Source of the DNA: Gelidibacter japonicus
GTDB lineage: Bacteria; Bacteroidota; Bacteroidia; Flavobacteriales; Flavobacteriaceae
Assembly (NCBI RefSeq): GCF_010725055.1
Contig: NZ_BJKB01000003.1
Coordinates: forward strand, 248,001-312,000
Length of the DNA: 64,000 bases
Direction: 5' to 3'
The notes under the pieces: model-generated
Database searches by the model: none
Seen by the model: only the letters and a program-made list of their open reading frames with translations
Told to the model about the DNA's origin: nothing
Made by a program: the position numbers and the translations under genes
Part shown: positions 17,865-26,993 of the stretch, piece after piece
How positions within the stretch are numbered: position 1 is the first letter of the stretch
How the letters are laid out: the number at the start of each line of letters is the position of its first letter

Positions 17865-18599
17865 ATGAGGATTATTCCAGCAATAGATATAATAGACGGC
17901 AAATGTGTCCGACTGACAAAAGGTGATTATAACACTAAAAAAATATATAATGAAAATCCGTTGGAAGTTGCCAAGCAATTTGAAGCTTCAGGGATTGAAT
18001 ATTTGCATTTAGTCGATTTGGACGGAGCCAAAGCCAAGCAAATCGTTAATTATAAGGTATTGGAACAGATTGCTTCAAAAACAAATTTGAAGATTGATTT
18101 TGGTGGTGGACTCAAATCGGATAAGGATCTGCATATTGCCTTTAATTCTGGTGCGAAACAAATTACTGGTGGAAGTATTGCCGTCAACGATCACAAAACT
18201 TTTGAGTCCTGGTTGGAAAAGTATGGCTCAACCAAAATTATTCTGGGAGCCGATTGCAACAATCGTAAGATTGCCATAAGTGGCTGGCAGGAGCAAAGCA
18301 GTTTGGAAGTCATTCCTTTTATAAAAAATTACCAGAGACAAAAAGTGCAATATGTCATTTGTACAGATATTTCCAAGGATGGCATGCTAGAAGGACCATC
18401 TTTTGATTTGTATAGAGAAATTATTGAAGAGTGTTCAAACAATAGTTCAGATCAATCCATAAAACTGATTGCTTCGGGTGGAATTTCACATATTGATGAG
18501 CTTTCAAAGTTAAGAGATTTAGGATGTGAAGGCGTCATTATTGGAAAGGCCATTTATGAGAACAGAATCAGTTTACAAGAGTTGGAACAATTTTATTAG
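17865..18599 (+). CDS. hisA: ProFAR isomerase HisA
   Basis: A 244-residue TIM barrel that isomerises the aminoaldose ProFAR to the aminoketose. Paired phosphate-binding motifs and catalytic acids are visible: D8 in [13 protein letters not shown], a mid-barrel Asp in [12 protein letters not shown], with [13 protein letters not shown] near the end. It resembles HisF in sequence, as expected from their shared origin. Confidence 0.96.
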   Translation: MRIIPAIDIIDGKCVRLTKGDYNTKKIYNENPLEVAKQFEASGIEYLHLVDLDGAKAKQIVNYKVLEQIASKTNLKIDFGGGLKSDKDLHIAFNSGAKQITGGSIAVNDHKTFESWLEKYGSTKIILGADCNNRKIAISGWQEQSSLEVIPFIKNYQRQKVQYVICTDISKDGMLEGPSFDLYREIIEECSNNSSDQSIKLIASGGISHIDELSKLRDLGCEGVIIGKAIYENRISLQELEQFY

Positions 18600-18627
18600 T
18601 GAAACCTCGACTTACTCAAAAAATATT

Positions 18628-19383
18628 ATGCTTGCAAAACGAATAATTCCATGTTTGGACATTAAAAATGGCCGTACCGTTAAAGGTGTTAATTTTGTCA
18701 ACCTCATTGATGCAGGAGATCCCGTTGTGTTGGCAAAGCAATACGCTGAAAAGGGCGCGGACGAACTGGTATTTCTCGATATTTCCGCAACTTTGGAAGG
18801 ACGGAAAACCACTTTGGAAATGGTTTTGAAGGTCGCCGAACAAGTCAACATCCCCTTTACTGTAGGTGGGGGTATTTCCTCTATTGAAGACGTCGATTTG
18901 CTTTTAAAATCGGGCGCTGATAAAGTTTCCATCAATTCATCTGCCATAAAACGTCCAGAACTTATCAATGAACTCTCCGATAAATTTGGAAGCCAGTGTG
19001 TGGTCGTTGCCATAGACGCCAAGCAAATTGACGGTCAATGGAAAGTGCATCTGGCAGGAGGAAGTATCCCTACCAAGTTGGACCTTTTTGAATGGGCAAA
19101 AGAAGTTGAAAATCGTGGTGCTGGTGAGATTTTGTTCACCTCTATGGATCATGATGGTACCAAGGATGGTTTTGCCAATGGGGCTTTGTCAAAATTATCA
19201 ACCACATTGAATATTCCAATTATTGCCTCTGGCGGTGCTGGAACCATTCAGCATTTTGTGGATACCTTTCAAATTGGGAAATCAGATGCCGCGCTTGCCG
19301 CCAGTGTATTCCATTTTGGTGAAATTGAAATCAAGGATTTGAAAAATGCCTTAAAAGAAAATAATATAGAAGTACGAATTTAA
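18628..19383 (+). CDS. hisF: Imidazole glycerol phosphate synthase cyclase HisF
   Basis: A 251-residue TIM barrel that closes the imidazole ring using ammonia from HisH. Catalytic Asp residues are in [13 protein letters not shown] (D11) and VVVAIDAKQ. Motifs [13 protein letters not shown] and [12 protein letters not shown] mark the phosphate sites. The frame is open upstream to 18526 within hisA, but the ATG at 18628 gives the conserved [11 protein letters not shown] start, 28 bases after hisA. Confidence 0.96.
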   Translation: MLAKRIIPCLDIKNGRTVKGVNFVNLIDAGDPVVLAKQYAEKGADELVFLDISATLEGRKTTLEMVLKVAEQVNIPFTVGGGISSIEDVDLLLKSGADKVSINSSAIKRPELINELSDKFGSQCVVVAIDAKQIDGQWKVHLAGGSIPTKLDLFEWAKEVENRGAGEILFTSMDHDGTKDGFANGALSKLSTTLNIPIIASGGAGTIQHFVDTFQIGKSDAALAASVFHFGEIEIKDLKNALKENNIEVRI

Positions 19384-19482
19384 AAATTGACCACCAATCG
19401 TCCTTTCGACAGAAAGCTGTGTCCATGTGTTTTTTAACGGAATCCACTCAAAACTTATAATTGTGGCAAAAACAATACAACA

Positions 19483-20079
19483 ATGAACTTAAAATTCAAT
19501 TCAGAAGATTTAATTCCCGCCATCATCCAAGATGCCATGACTAAAAACGTCCTGATGTTAGGCTATATGAATGAAGAAGCCTTCAAGAAAACCCAAGAAA
19601 CCAAAAAAGTAACCTTTTACAGCAGAAGCAAACAACGCTTATGGACCAAGGGTGAAGAAAGTGGCAATTTCCTGAAATCGGTAAGTATTAAAGTAGATTG
19701 CGATAATGACACGCTATTGATTCAGGCACACCCAGTCGGTCCAACATGCCATAAAGGATCGGATACCTGTTGGGATGAGGAAAATTCGTCCAATTTTGGA
19801 TATATTTCCAAATTGGAGCAGACAATCCTGGAGCGTCGTAACAACTCCAAACCTGAGGATTCCTATGTAGCCTCACTTTTCGCAAAAGGCATCAACAAAC
19901 TGGCTCAAAAGGTAGGCGAGGAGGCGGTGGAGGTGGTCATTGAGGCGAAAGATGATAACGATGACTTGTTTTTAAACGAGAGCGCAGATTTATTATTTCA
20001 TTATTTGATGCTGCTCCAGGCCAAAGGTTTTAAATTAGAGGATGTTGAAACGGTACTCAAGAATAGGGAGAAAAAATAA
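19483..20079 (+). CDS. hisI: Bifunctional HisI: phosphoribosyl-AMP cyclohydrolase / phosphoribosyl-ATP pyrophosphatase
   Basis: A 198-residue fusion for steps two and three of histidine synthesis. The cyclohydrolase half has FYSRSKQRLWTKGEESGN and zinc-binding VDCDND and HPVGPTCH. The pyrophosphatase half (from about residue 110) is helical with GEEAVEVVIEAKD and ESADLLFHYLMLL. Last gene of the operon, separated from hisF by 99 bases with no terminator seen. Confidence 0.96.
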   Translation: MNLKFNSEDLIPAIIQDAMTKNVLMLGYMNEEAFKKTQETKKVTFYSRSKQRLWTKGEESGNFLKSVSIKVDCDNDTLLIQAHPVGPTCHKGSDTCWDEENSSNFGYISKLEQTILERRNNSKPEDSYVASLFAKGINKLAQKVGEEAVEVVIEAKDDNDDLFLNESADLLFHYLMLLQAKGFKLEDVETVLKNREKK

Positions 20080-20193
20080 CGCTCAATGTTCAATAAAATC
20101 CTATTTCTTCATGAATATTAATCGTGATTTGAAGGCTCATATCCTAAAAAAAGACCTTTTTCCAACTAATTCTTAAATTGAGCTATTTGTCAA

Positions 20194-20201
20194 TAACTTT
20201 G
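20194..20201 (+). promoter_or_regulatory. -7 box TAACTTTG of the truA-like gene
   Basis: A perfect TAnnTTTG whose last base is only four bases before the ATG at 20206. Expected transcription start is at or next to the A of ATG, making this the best leaderless mRNA candidate in the window. No clear -33 element was found. Confidence 0.5.
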
Positions 20202-20205
20202 AGAC

Positions 20206-20991
20206 ATGGATCAAAACTATTTTTATCTAATAACCATTCAATATTTGGGCTTTCGTTATCACGGTTGGCAAAAACAGCCCAATCTGAAAACGGTGCATCT
20301 CGTGATTGATAAAACCGTGAATTATGTGTTCAAGGGACAAAAGAAATTTAAAAGTCTAGCCATGGGCAGAACAGATGCTATGGTCTCGGCCAATGAAACG
20401 GCATTTGAGTTGTTTACGGAAGAACCAATTTCAGACTTAGATGCATTTCTTGATCAATTCAATTATTATTTGCCACAAGATGTCAGGGCTTTATCGATGA
20501 GAGAAGTTGATAGAAATTTTAATGTGATCAAAAGCGCAAAGCTTAAAGAATATATTTATCTGTTTGCGCACGGACAGAAATCACATCCATTTTGCGCTCC
20601 TATAATGACTACTTTTAGAGATGTTTTGGATATTGAACTCATGAAAAAGGGTGCCAAGCTCTATGAAGGGACACATAATTTCAAAGCATTCTGTTCAAGG
20701 GTTTCTGAAAAAGGCTTGTATACCAGAACTGTTTTATCATGTGATTTAATTGAAAACGATATGTTTGACGCCAATTTTTTTCCCAAGGAATCCTTTCTTT
20801 TCAAAGTAAAGGCTGAAGGTTTTGGTTACAATCAAATTAGAGGCATGATGGGTGCCCTCGTAAAACTGGGGAAATATGACTTTACGTTAGATGATATTGC
20901 CAAAAGCCTATTGCCAGGAAATACCGAAGTTATGGAATATATTGCGCCAGCCTCCGGATTGATTCTAAACACTGTGGATTTTGAAGACTGA
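20206..20991 (+). CDS. TruA-family tRNA pseudouridine synthase (divergent)
   Basis: A 261-residue protein of the TruA family, which converts uridines 38-40 of tRNA anticodon arms to pseudouridine. The fold markers YLGFRYHGWQKQPN and the catalytic Asp D57 in GRTDAMVSA are present, with FGYNQIRGMMGALVKLG near the end. The catalytic motif differs from the usual GRTDAGVHA, which suggests a paralog with altered target. Bacteroidota often carry a second TruA-like gene. Candidate leaderless transcript. Confidence 0.8.
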   Translation: MDQNYFYLITIQYLGFRYHGWQKQPNLKTVHLVIDKTVNYVFKGQKKFKSLAMGRTDAMVSANETAFELFTEEPISDLDAFLDQFNYYLPQDVRALSMREVDRNFNVIKSAKLKEYIYLFAHGQKSHPFCAPIMTTFRDVLDIELMKKGAKLYEGTHNFKAFCSRVSEKGLYTRTVLSCDLIENDMFDANFFPKESFLFKVKAEGFGYNQIRGMMGALVKLGKYDFTLDDIAKSLLPGNTEVMEYIAPASGLILNTVDFED

Positions 20992-21108
20992 CACTAAAGT
21001 ATATATTCATATAAACAAACCTCACATATTGATAATGTGTGTTTTACGATTAAAAATAGAACATAAATAATGGTTCAAAGTCACTAGGACACAATGTTGA
21101 TTACCACT

Positions 21109-21528
21109 CTATTTTAACCATTCCCTGGCAATAGCACGTTTGGAAAACCAAACGAGAAAGAGAGCGAGGACTATACTAATTAGGGGTAAAAATATGTCTC
21201 TTGGATTGATCTCAGTCAACACATAAAATTGTTGGATGCCAACGGCAAGAAAAGAAATGATAAATAGCGAATACGCCCATTTTTTGCGGAGAAGCCATGA
21301 AATTGCTGCCAACAATCCTGCAAATACGGCAATGGCAAACACGGAAATATACCACATAGGAAGATCGTCGTATAAATTGTGCTCTGCTTTTGAAAGTTGA
21401 GTGGATTGTTCGGTGGTCATAAATGCCTGCATAAGATAATTATACACGCCAAAAGCGTTCCAGAACAAGGCAATGATGCCCACAATCCAAAAATAGACGG
21501 GCGCCTTTTTTGTAGAAGTAAAATTCAT
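21109..21528 (-). CDS. Small four-helix membrane protein, function unknown
   Basis: A 139-residue hydrophobic protein with four predicted membrane helices (about 12-34, 58-80, 85-103, 112-130) and a basic C-terminus (WFSKRAIAREWLK). It resembles small flavobacterial proteins often loosely labelled sugar transporter; I see no transport motif. It stands alone, antiparallel to truA-like and codirectional with the 75-residue gene upstream. Confidence 0.6.
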   Translation of the reverse strand: MNFTSTKKAPVYFWIVGIIALFWNAFGVYNYLMQAFMTTEQSTQLSKAEHNLYDDLPMWYISVFAIAVFAGLLAAISWLLRKKWAYSLFIISFLAVGIQQFYVLTEINPRDIFLPLISIVLALFLVWFSKRAIAREWLK

Positions 21529-21616
21529 AAATTGCTGGTTTTTGATATTAAAAACACAACAATTTATGAATTATTTATTGATAAACAGTAGAGTATTGAT
21601 ACTTTGGTAGAAAGAT

Positions 21617-21844
21617 TTAGTCTTCTTCCACCACATGAAGTACGGGAGTTTTATTGACCCATTTGCCATTCTTTGATTCTCCTAAGATGTACACTTCTTT
21701 TGTTTGTTCATACTCTTTGATAGTACGAAGCATATGTTCTTTGGTGTCTCTATGGATCTTAATCCCAGTTGTTTTACCTTTATTTCTTATCTCTATATAG
21801 AAACCGTCTCTGAATTTGATCGGTCTTGTAGGTGGTCTTCCCAT
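21617..21844 (-). CDS. Conserved 75-aa protein with N-terminal GRPPTRP motif
   Basis: A basic protein, MGRPPTRPIKFRDGFYIEIRN at the start, then KGKTTGIKIHRDT and a helical segment, ending acidic (VVEED). GRPPTRP resembles an AT-hook (core GRP), which can contact the minor groove of AT-rich DNA; the rest looks like a small beta-hairpin plus helix. Function unknown. It is divergent from corA with about 200 bases between. Confidence 0.55.
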   Translation of the reverse strand: MGRPPTRPIKFRDGFYIEIRNKGKTTGIKIHRDTKEHMLRTIKEYEQTKEVYILGESKNGKWVNKTPVLHVVEED

Positions 21845-22049
21845 TTATTTAAAATATTTAAAGGATATAGCTCGCATATTAAACAAAATAATGCCAAAAA
21901 GCAAACCCTAAATTGAACTTTTCAAAAATAGGATACTTTTACCTCATTTGTCCCATCAATTTGATAGTAATTTTATATCCACTAATTGAGCCGTACTATA
22001 CAAAAAAGTTTTTTACTTTTAAGGAATTGTTGATCACATAAAATCCATA

Positions 22050-23120
22050 ATGAAATCCAAAAAGAAAAGAAAATCCTATAAAACAGTCAATCGTTCTCCT
22101 GGTACGGTTTATTATAGGGGTAAAAAGCAATCTACTGTAACCGATATTGATATTATTAATTATAGCAAGGAGGATTATCAAAAAATTGAAACCCAAAATG
22201 TAGAAGATGCTTTTCATTTTAAAGGTACAAACCAAGTCACTTGGATCAATGTCAATGGGTTGAACAATACCACTGAAATCGAAAAACTGGGACTTCATTA
22301 CGGTCTGCACCCCTTAACTTTGGAAGATATTGTAAATACGACACACAGACCAAAACTGGATGAATTTGATAACTATTTGTTCGTGATTTTAAAGATGCTC
22401 TATATTAAGGAAGAGAATGAGCTCGTTTATGAACAGGTCAGCATGGTGATAGGAGAAGATTATGTATTGACCTTTCAAGAGGCTGATGGCGATGTTTTTG
22501 ACGACTTGAGAGAACGGATCTCTTCAGGAAAAGGCCGTGTCCGCAGTCTGGGCTCTGATTATTTGATGTATGCCATTATCGATGCTGTAGTAGATCATTA
22601 TTTGACGGTCATAGAGGCATTTGGTGATAAAATTGAAGATATTGAAGACCGCGTTTTTGAGTCGGATTCTGATAATAACCAAACAGCTAACACCATCCAA
22701 GGATTAAAACGGGAAATCTTAAAAATTAGAAGGTCCGTTCTTCCGTTGCGAGAGGTCATCAACCTTCTTGATAAACTTGAGAGCTCTTTAATTGAAGAAA
22801 AAACACATAACTATCTAAGAGATTTATACGATCATATTGTGCAGGTCAACGAAAGTATTGAAGTCTATAGGGAGATGATCTGGAGTTTATTGGACATGTA
22901 TATGACCATCATCAGTAATAAAATGAATGAAGTCATGAAAGTTTTGACCATAATGGCGACCATATTTATTCCTTTGACTTTTATTGCAGGAATTTATGGG
23001 ATGAATTTTGATAACATGCCCGAACTGCATTACAAATACAGCTATCACATTCTTATTGGGGTCATGATTCTTATCTTTTTTCTCATGATTGCTTATTTTA
23101 GAAAAAAGAAATGGCTTTAA
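22050..23120 (+). CDS. corA: Magnesium/cobalt transporter CorA
   Basis: A 356-residue pentameric cation channel. The large N-terminal cytoplasmic domain and long helix precede two C-terminal membrane helices (about 296-318 and 330-350). The signature GMN is present in AGIYGMNFDNMPEL. It imports Mg2+ driven by membrane potential. It is followed after 38 bases by an MscS gene and may be cotranscribed with it. Confidence 0.93.
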   Translation: MKSKKKRKSYKTVNRSPGTVYYRGKKQSTVTDIDIINYSKEDYQKIETQNVEDAFHFKGTNQVTWINVNGLNNTTEIEKLGLHYGLHPLTLEDIVNTTHRPKLDEFDNYLFVILKMLYIKEENELVYEQVSMVIGEDYVLTFQEADGDVFDDLRERISSGKGRVRSLGSDYLMYAIIDAVVDHYLTVIEAFGDKIEDIEDRVFESDSDNNQTANTIQGLKREILKIRRSVLPLREVINLLDKLESSLIEEKTHNYLRDLYDHIVQVNESIEVYREMIWSLLDMYMTIISNKMNEVMKVLTIMATIFIPLTFIAGIYGMNFDNMPELHYKYSYHILIGVMILIFFLMIAYFRKKKWL

Positions 23121-23158
23121 TCCATATCGAATGACAAATTATAAACCACTATAACTAT

Positions 23159-24052
23159 ATGAAAGACGAATTAAACAAATCATTTGACCTCCTCATAAAA
23201 AAATTATTGAATTGGATGAACTCCATAATTGAGAACCTTCCAAATTTGATCTTGGCATTTTTGGTGTTATTGATTGCTTATTTTTTAGCTAATTATATCA
23301 GCAAACTTACCCTAAAACTTATAGGTAATCGCGTCAAGCAAAAGTCTGTCAGTACTATTATAGCAAGATTGACCACGGTTGTAATTGTTATGGTGGGCTT
23401 ATTTTTAGCTTTGGGGATTTTGAATCTTTCACAAACGATCACTTCATTGATTACTGGTGCTGGAGTTCTTGGTTTGGTCATAGGTTTGGCTTTGCAGGGC
23501 ACTTTGTCAAATATCATTTCCGGTATCGTCATTTCATTTAGGGAAAAAATTCAAATAGGCAATTGGATCGAAACCAATGGCTTTACTGGCGAAATTATAG
23601 ATATCAATCTGAAAAACTTGACCTTAAAGGAATCAGATAATAATTTGGTTATGATTCCCAATAAGATCATTTTGGAGAATCCCATGAAGAACTATTCGCT
23701 GACTCCCTATATTCGAGTGGATCTGTCTTGTGGAGTGGGGTATGAGTCGGATTTGGAATTCGTTGAAAAGTTGACCAAGGATACTTTGGAAAAAACATTT
23801 GAAAAAATTGATGAGAGCAAACCTGTAGAGTTTTTTTATACGGAGTTTGGAGACAGCTCCATTAATTTTAGATGTCGTTTCTGGATTAAAGGCACAAAAA
23901 GAGTTCATACACTTAATGCTACTAATAAAGCGATTATCGCCATTAAAAAGGCCTTTGACAAGGAAGGGATCAACATCCCATTTCCAATCAGGACCTTGCA
24001 GTTTGGAAATACATTGGACTTGGAGAAAAACACTTTAGAAAATGGGTCGTAA
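23159..24052 (+). CDS. MscS-type mechanosensitive channel (small)
   Basis: A 297-residue channel with about three N-terminal membrane helices. The pore helix is glycine/alanine-rich (TSLITGAGVLGLVIGLALQGTL) followed by the MscS signature NIISGIVISFREKIQIGNWIE and a beta domain with IPNKIILENPMKNYS. It releases osmolytes on osmotic downshock. First of three MscS-type genes within 10 kb. Confidence 0.9.
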   Translation: MKDELNKSFDLLIKKLLNWMNSIIENLPNLILAFLVLLIAYFLANYISKLTLKLIGNRVKQKSVSTIIARLTTVVIVMVGLFLALGILNLSQTITSLITGAGVLGLVIGLALQGTLSNIISGIVISFREKIQIGNWIETNGFTGEIIDINLKNLTLKESDNNLVMIPNKIILENPMKNYSLTPYIRVDLSCGVGYESDLEFVEKLTKDTLEKTFEKIDESKPVEFFYTEFGDSSINFRCRFWIKGTKRVHTLNATNKAIIAIKKAFDKEGINIPFPIRTLQFGNTLDLEKNTLENGS

Positions 24053-24134
24053 AACCCAGTTTTTGAAGTGATGTCGAATTTGGATTGGTCCTGGTTTTTT
24101 CCCTAATATTAAAAAATTAAAACGAACACAGAAA

Positions 24135-24818
24135 ATGGCTGCATCTACTGCATTCTCCAACGATTTATTGGAGTTTCTCAAACTTTTAAAAGAAAATAAC
24201 GATAGAGATTGGTTCAATGAGCATAAAAAAGAGTTCAAAAAACTTGAGGCTGATGCTAAACGCAACTTCAACACTTTGTTTGAAGTTTTAAAAACACATG
24301 ATGACCTTGATAGGCTCAAAAACTTTCGTATTTATAGAGATGTTCGATTTTCAAAAAACAAGGCCCCGTACAAAACCCATTTTAGTGGCTCTTTTTATAG
24401 AAGGAAACCTGCATTGAGAGGGAGTTATTACGTCCATATCCAACCTGATAATAAATCGTTTATTGCCGTTGGCTTTTGGGACCCTTCCAAAGAAGATTTA
24501 ATGCGGATCAGAAAGGAATTTGAAATAGACGATGACGATATTAGAGCCATTATCAATGACAAGAAATTCAAGGAAACCTGGGGTGGTTTTGTCGGTGAAG
24601 AGCTAAAAACGGCACCTAGAGGTTTCGATATAGAACACAAGGCCATTGATCTAATTCGGAAAAAGCAGTTTCTTTTCACGAAAAACTATACAGATGAACA
24701 AGTAGTCTCTTCGAGTTTTATTGAAGACGTCAACAATTCGTTTAAGGTTGTCAGACCTTATCTTGATTATATGAGCAGCGTATTGACCACCAATCTTAAT
24801 GGCGAACCGCTTATATAA
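24135..24818 (+). CDS. DUF2461 family protein
   Basis: A 227-residue soluble protein with the DUF2461 (TIGR02453) pattern: FLKLLKENNDRDWFNEHK near the start, RIYRDVRFSKNKAPYKTHF, and GSYYVHIQPDNKSFIAVGFW. Function unknown. Its 3' end overlaps the convergent Gre-like gene by eight bases, so both stop codons lie in shared DNA. Confidence 0.85.
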   Translation: MAASTAFSNDLLEFLKLLKENNDRDWFNEHKKEFKKLEADAKRNFNTLFEVLKTHDDLDRLKNFRIYRDVRFSKNKAPYKTHFSGSFYRRKPALRGSYYVHIQPDNKSFIAVGFWDPSKEDLMRIRKEFEIDDDDIRAIINDKKFKETWGGFVGEELKTAPRGFDIEHKAIDLIRKKQFLFTKNYTDEQVVSSSFIEDVNNSFKVVRPYLDYMSSVLTTNLNGEPLI

Positions 24819-25254
24819 CCTCTGTTATGGTAAATGTGTTTCCATTGAATTCTACATGATCTCCTTTAGCTTTGTTTTTTAGAAGCATGCCAATAGGTGA
24901 CCCTAAGGAGATGGCAAAGACAGTCATAGTCTCTGTTTCAATTTTCCCGGCACTTATGGAGATGAAAAAGTTGTTGGAGGTTGTTTTGACCAAACTGCCC
25001 AACATTACTTTATCAGAAACCGTTTTCGGGCTGATGGACTTTAAGCTTTCCAGCATTTTTTGGGCATCCGTGAGATATTGAGAGTTTTTCTCGAGATCAT
25101 TAAAAAGCTTGCCGTTTCCAGAATCGTCCTCTTCTCCGCTTTTATCATTGTTATCAATGGCGTCCTTGATGGTTTCAATTTCATTCTTGTAATTGGCAAT
25201 ACGCTTGTTGGCATAATCAAAACAAGCTTGCAAAACATCACTTTTTATTTTCAT
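24811..25254 (-). CDS. GreA/GreB-like protein
   Basis: A 147-residue protein with an N-terminal helical hairpin region (DVLQACFDYANKRIANYKNEIETIKDAI...), as in Gre factors that enter the RNA polymerase secondary channel, and a C-terminal beta domain (VMLGSLVKTTSNNFFISISAGKI...ISLGSPIGMLLKNKAKGDHV). The SPIG.LL..KAGD motif of GreA is recognisable as SPIGMLLKNKAKGD. Transcript cleavage cannot be claimed; the hairpin tip is acidic (EEDD). It overlaps the upstream gene by four bases (ATGA). Confidence 0.7.
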   Translation of the reverse strand: MKIKSDVLQACFDYANKRIANYKNEIETIKDAIDNNDKSGEEDDSGNGKLFNDLEKNSQYLTDAQKMLESLKSISPKTVSDKVMLGSLVKTTSNNFFISISAGKIETETMTVFAISLGSPIGMLLKNKAKGDHVEFNGNTFTITEVI

Positions 25255-25664
25255 ATAACTTTCGCCATTTGAGGCTCAAATAGTTGGATATGACTAATAA
25301 AACGCTCTTTTACAAGACTCATCATACGTTTGTTCAATGCTGATGAGTTTTGGATATAAATGGCATATTCTTCAACTGTAAACTGACCAATGATCATTCC
25401 TTTAATTGAATTTCTGAATTTCATATCCTTGTGGATGGCGTTTTCAATATAGTCTAATTGTTTCTGCAAAGATAGTTCATAATATACATTCTTGTGCTTC
25501 GCTATATAATTTTTAAAAACTTCTATCAAAAGCTCGTTTTGCAACATGAGCAAAGGTCTCAAAGTAGCGTTCTGAAATCGCTCTTCACTGCTCATGGAAT
25601 CATAAATTAAGGCAGTGGGAATAGTGGGCCTCATCTGGATTAAATCGTCGGTTCTATTTGTCAT
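25251..25664 (-). CDS. Conserved hypothetical 137-aa helical protein
   Basis: No domain recognised. The protein is soluble and mostly helical (LLMLQNELLIEVFKNYIAKH, LQKQLDYIENAIHKDMKFRN), with no signal peptide. It is upstream of and overlaps the Gre-like gene by four bases, so the two proteins are likely made together and may act on the same process. An inverted repeat TTATGCA/TGCATAA lies 20-41 bases upstream of its start. Confidence 0.6.
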   Translation of the reverse strand: MTNRTDDLIQMRPTIPTALIYDSMSSEERFQNATLRPLLMLQNELLIEVFKNYIAKHKNVYYELSLQKQLDYIENAIHKDMKFRNSIKGMIIGQFTVEEYAIYIQNSSALNKRMMSLVKERFISHIQLFEPQMAKVI

Positions 25665-25683
25665 GACTTTAAGTTTCCTTAAA

Positions 25684-25705
25684 CTTATGCATAATGATTT
25701 GCATA
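25684..25705. promoter_or_regulatory. Inverted repeat TTATGCA-N8-TGCATAA
   Basis: Seven-base arms 25684-25690 and 25699-25705 in the promoter region of the minus-strand 137-aa gene. It could be an operator; no regulator is assigned. The rest of the 346-base gap up to 26010 holds nothing I can support. Confidence 0.3.
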
Positions 25706-26010
25706 ATAAACGAAGCTGGCAGATGTTGTTAACTGCGTTATTAACAAATGTGGCTTGCTAAATGGATGTTTTGGTGGTTTTGTGTTTTTTTACGAATGAT
25801 TTTGGATAGGATTGGAGTATCTTTGACTATACATGAACTCAATTCCGGAGTGTATAAATGAGATCGTGTTCATCTATAACGTATTGATTTTTTAAGGCTC
25901 GAGACCATGGGCTAGTATGAGATTAAAAAGTACAGATGGGGAAGGTTAAAAAAGTCAGTAATATATAGACTATGAGTTATTCAAAATTGGTTTAAATCAA
26001 AAATATAATC

Positions 26011-26397
26011 ATGAAATTTCAAACACGCAAATGGGTAAATCCCCAGGACTTGAATCCAAACGGTACGCTATTCGGAGGTCTCCTTTTGGCATGGATTGAC
26101 GAAGAGGCTGCCTTATATACGGCCATTCAATTGGATAACACCAAAGTGGTTACAAAATTTATTTCTGAGATTAACTTTATGAGCTCGGCCAAACAAGGCG
26201 ATATTATTGAGATAGGGATGCAAATTATTAAACTTGGAAATTCATCGTTGACGCTAAAATGTGAAGCGCGAAACATGATGACGAGAACGACCATTCTCAC
26301 CGTTGATAATATTGTTATGATCAACTTGGATGAAAATGGAAAGCCAAAATCCCATGGTAAAAATAAGCTTGAGTTTGTTAATGATCGGTTGGTTTAG
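26011..26397 (+). CDS. Acyl-CoA thioesterase (hotdog fold, YciA-like)
   Basis: A 128-residue hotdog protein. NPNGTLFGGLLLAWIDEEAALYTAIQL is the long central helix with acidic residues typical of acyl-CoA thioesterases; ISEINFMSSAKQGDIIEIGMQIIKLGNSSLTLKCEA forms the sheet. It hydrolyses acyl-CoA esters; chain length preference unknown. It stands alone. Confidence 0.85.
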   Translation: MKFQTRKWVNPQDLNPNGTLFGGLLLAWIDEEAALYTAIQLDNTKVVTKFISEINFMSSAKQGDIIEIGMQIIKLGNSSLTLKCEARNMMTRTTILTVDNIVMINLDENGKPKSHGKNKLEFVNDRLV

Positions 26398-26500
26398 AAA
26401 TTTAATTTTGTATCTAATTAACAAATAATGGGAAGTCGTTAACAACCTTTATGTAGTATTAATCGTATCTTTATTAGAAACCAATATAACATATATCACG

Positions 26501-26983
26501 ATGAAAAAAATAGGAATTACACTGTTTATGGCCATGCTCCTTGTGTCTTGTTCACTGTCAAAAGTTGAAAAATCCGCAAGAAAGACAATTGACGGAAATT
26601 GGGTACTCAACTCGGTTACTTATGATACACCAGGCGTGTTCAATACCACCTTGTTTGATGACACCACAACCTCTTGTTTTAAAAATAGCCAGTGGTTCTT
26701 TAGATCCAATAACAGTACTGGGACTTATAACATTATAAATGCCGATTGCTCCACAGGAATCAGATACTTTAGATGGGCAGCCAATGAAATAGGTAAGGAT
26801 ACTGGAAACTTTGAATTCACATTAAAATTTACGGATGAAAAGAAAAAAGATCTTCAAGATAAAACTGGATATAGAATGAAAATGAAATATTTGGACGATA
26901 ATTCCATGCAAATTACACAAACCATTCAGTTTGAAGGAAAACCCTTTCATATCAACTTAAACTTTACAAGAACAACTTTATAA
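26501..26983 (+). CDS. Lipocalin-like lipoprotein
   Basis: A 160-residue exported lipoprotein. Signal peptide MKKIGITLFMAMLLVSCS with lipobox LVSC (Cys17). The mature part has IDGNWVLNSVTYD and alternating beta segments ending FHINLNFTRT, the pattern of Bacteroidota lipocalin-like proteins. Ligand unknown. The OmpA-domain lipoprotein gene follows after ten bases, so they probably form one transcript ended by the terminator at 27711. Confidence 0.75.
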   Translation: MKKIGITLFMAMLLVSCSLSKVEKSARKTIDGNWVLNSVTYDTPGVFNTTLFDDTTTSCFKNSQWFFRSNNSTGTYNIINADCSTGIRYFRWAANEIGKDTGNFEFTLKFTDEKKKDLQDKTGYRMKMKYLDDNSMQITQTIQFEGKPFHINLNFTRTTL

Positions 26984-26993
26984 AAATTAAATT

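Noticed and set aside
18526-18627. 34-residue N-terminal extension of HisF
   Set aside because: Lies inside hisA coding sequence; the conserved HisF start [11 protein letters not shown] is at 18628.
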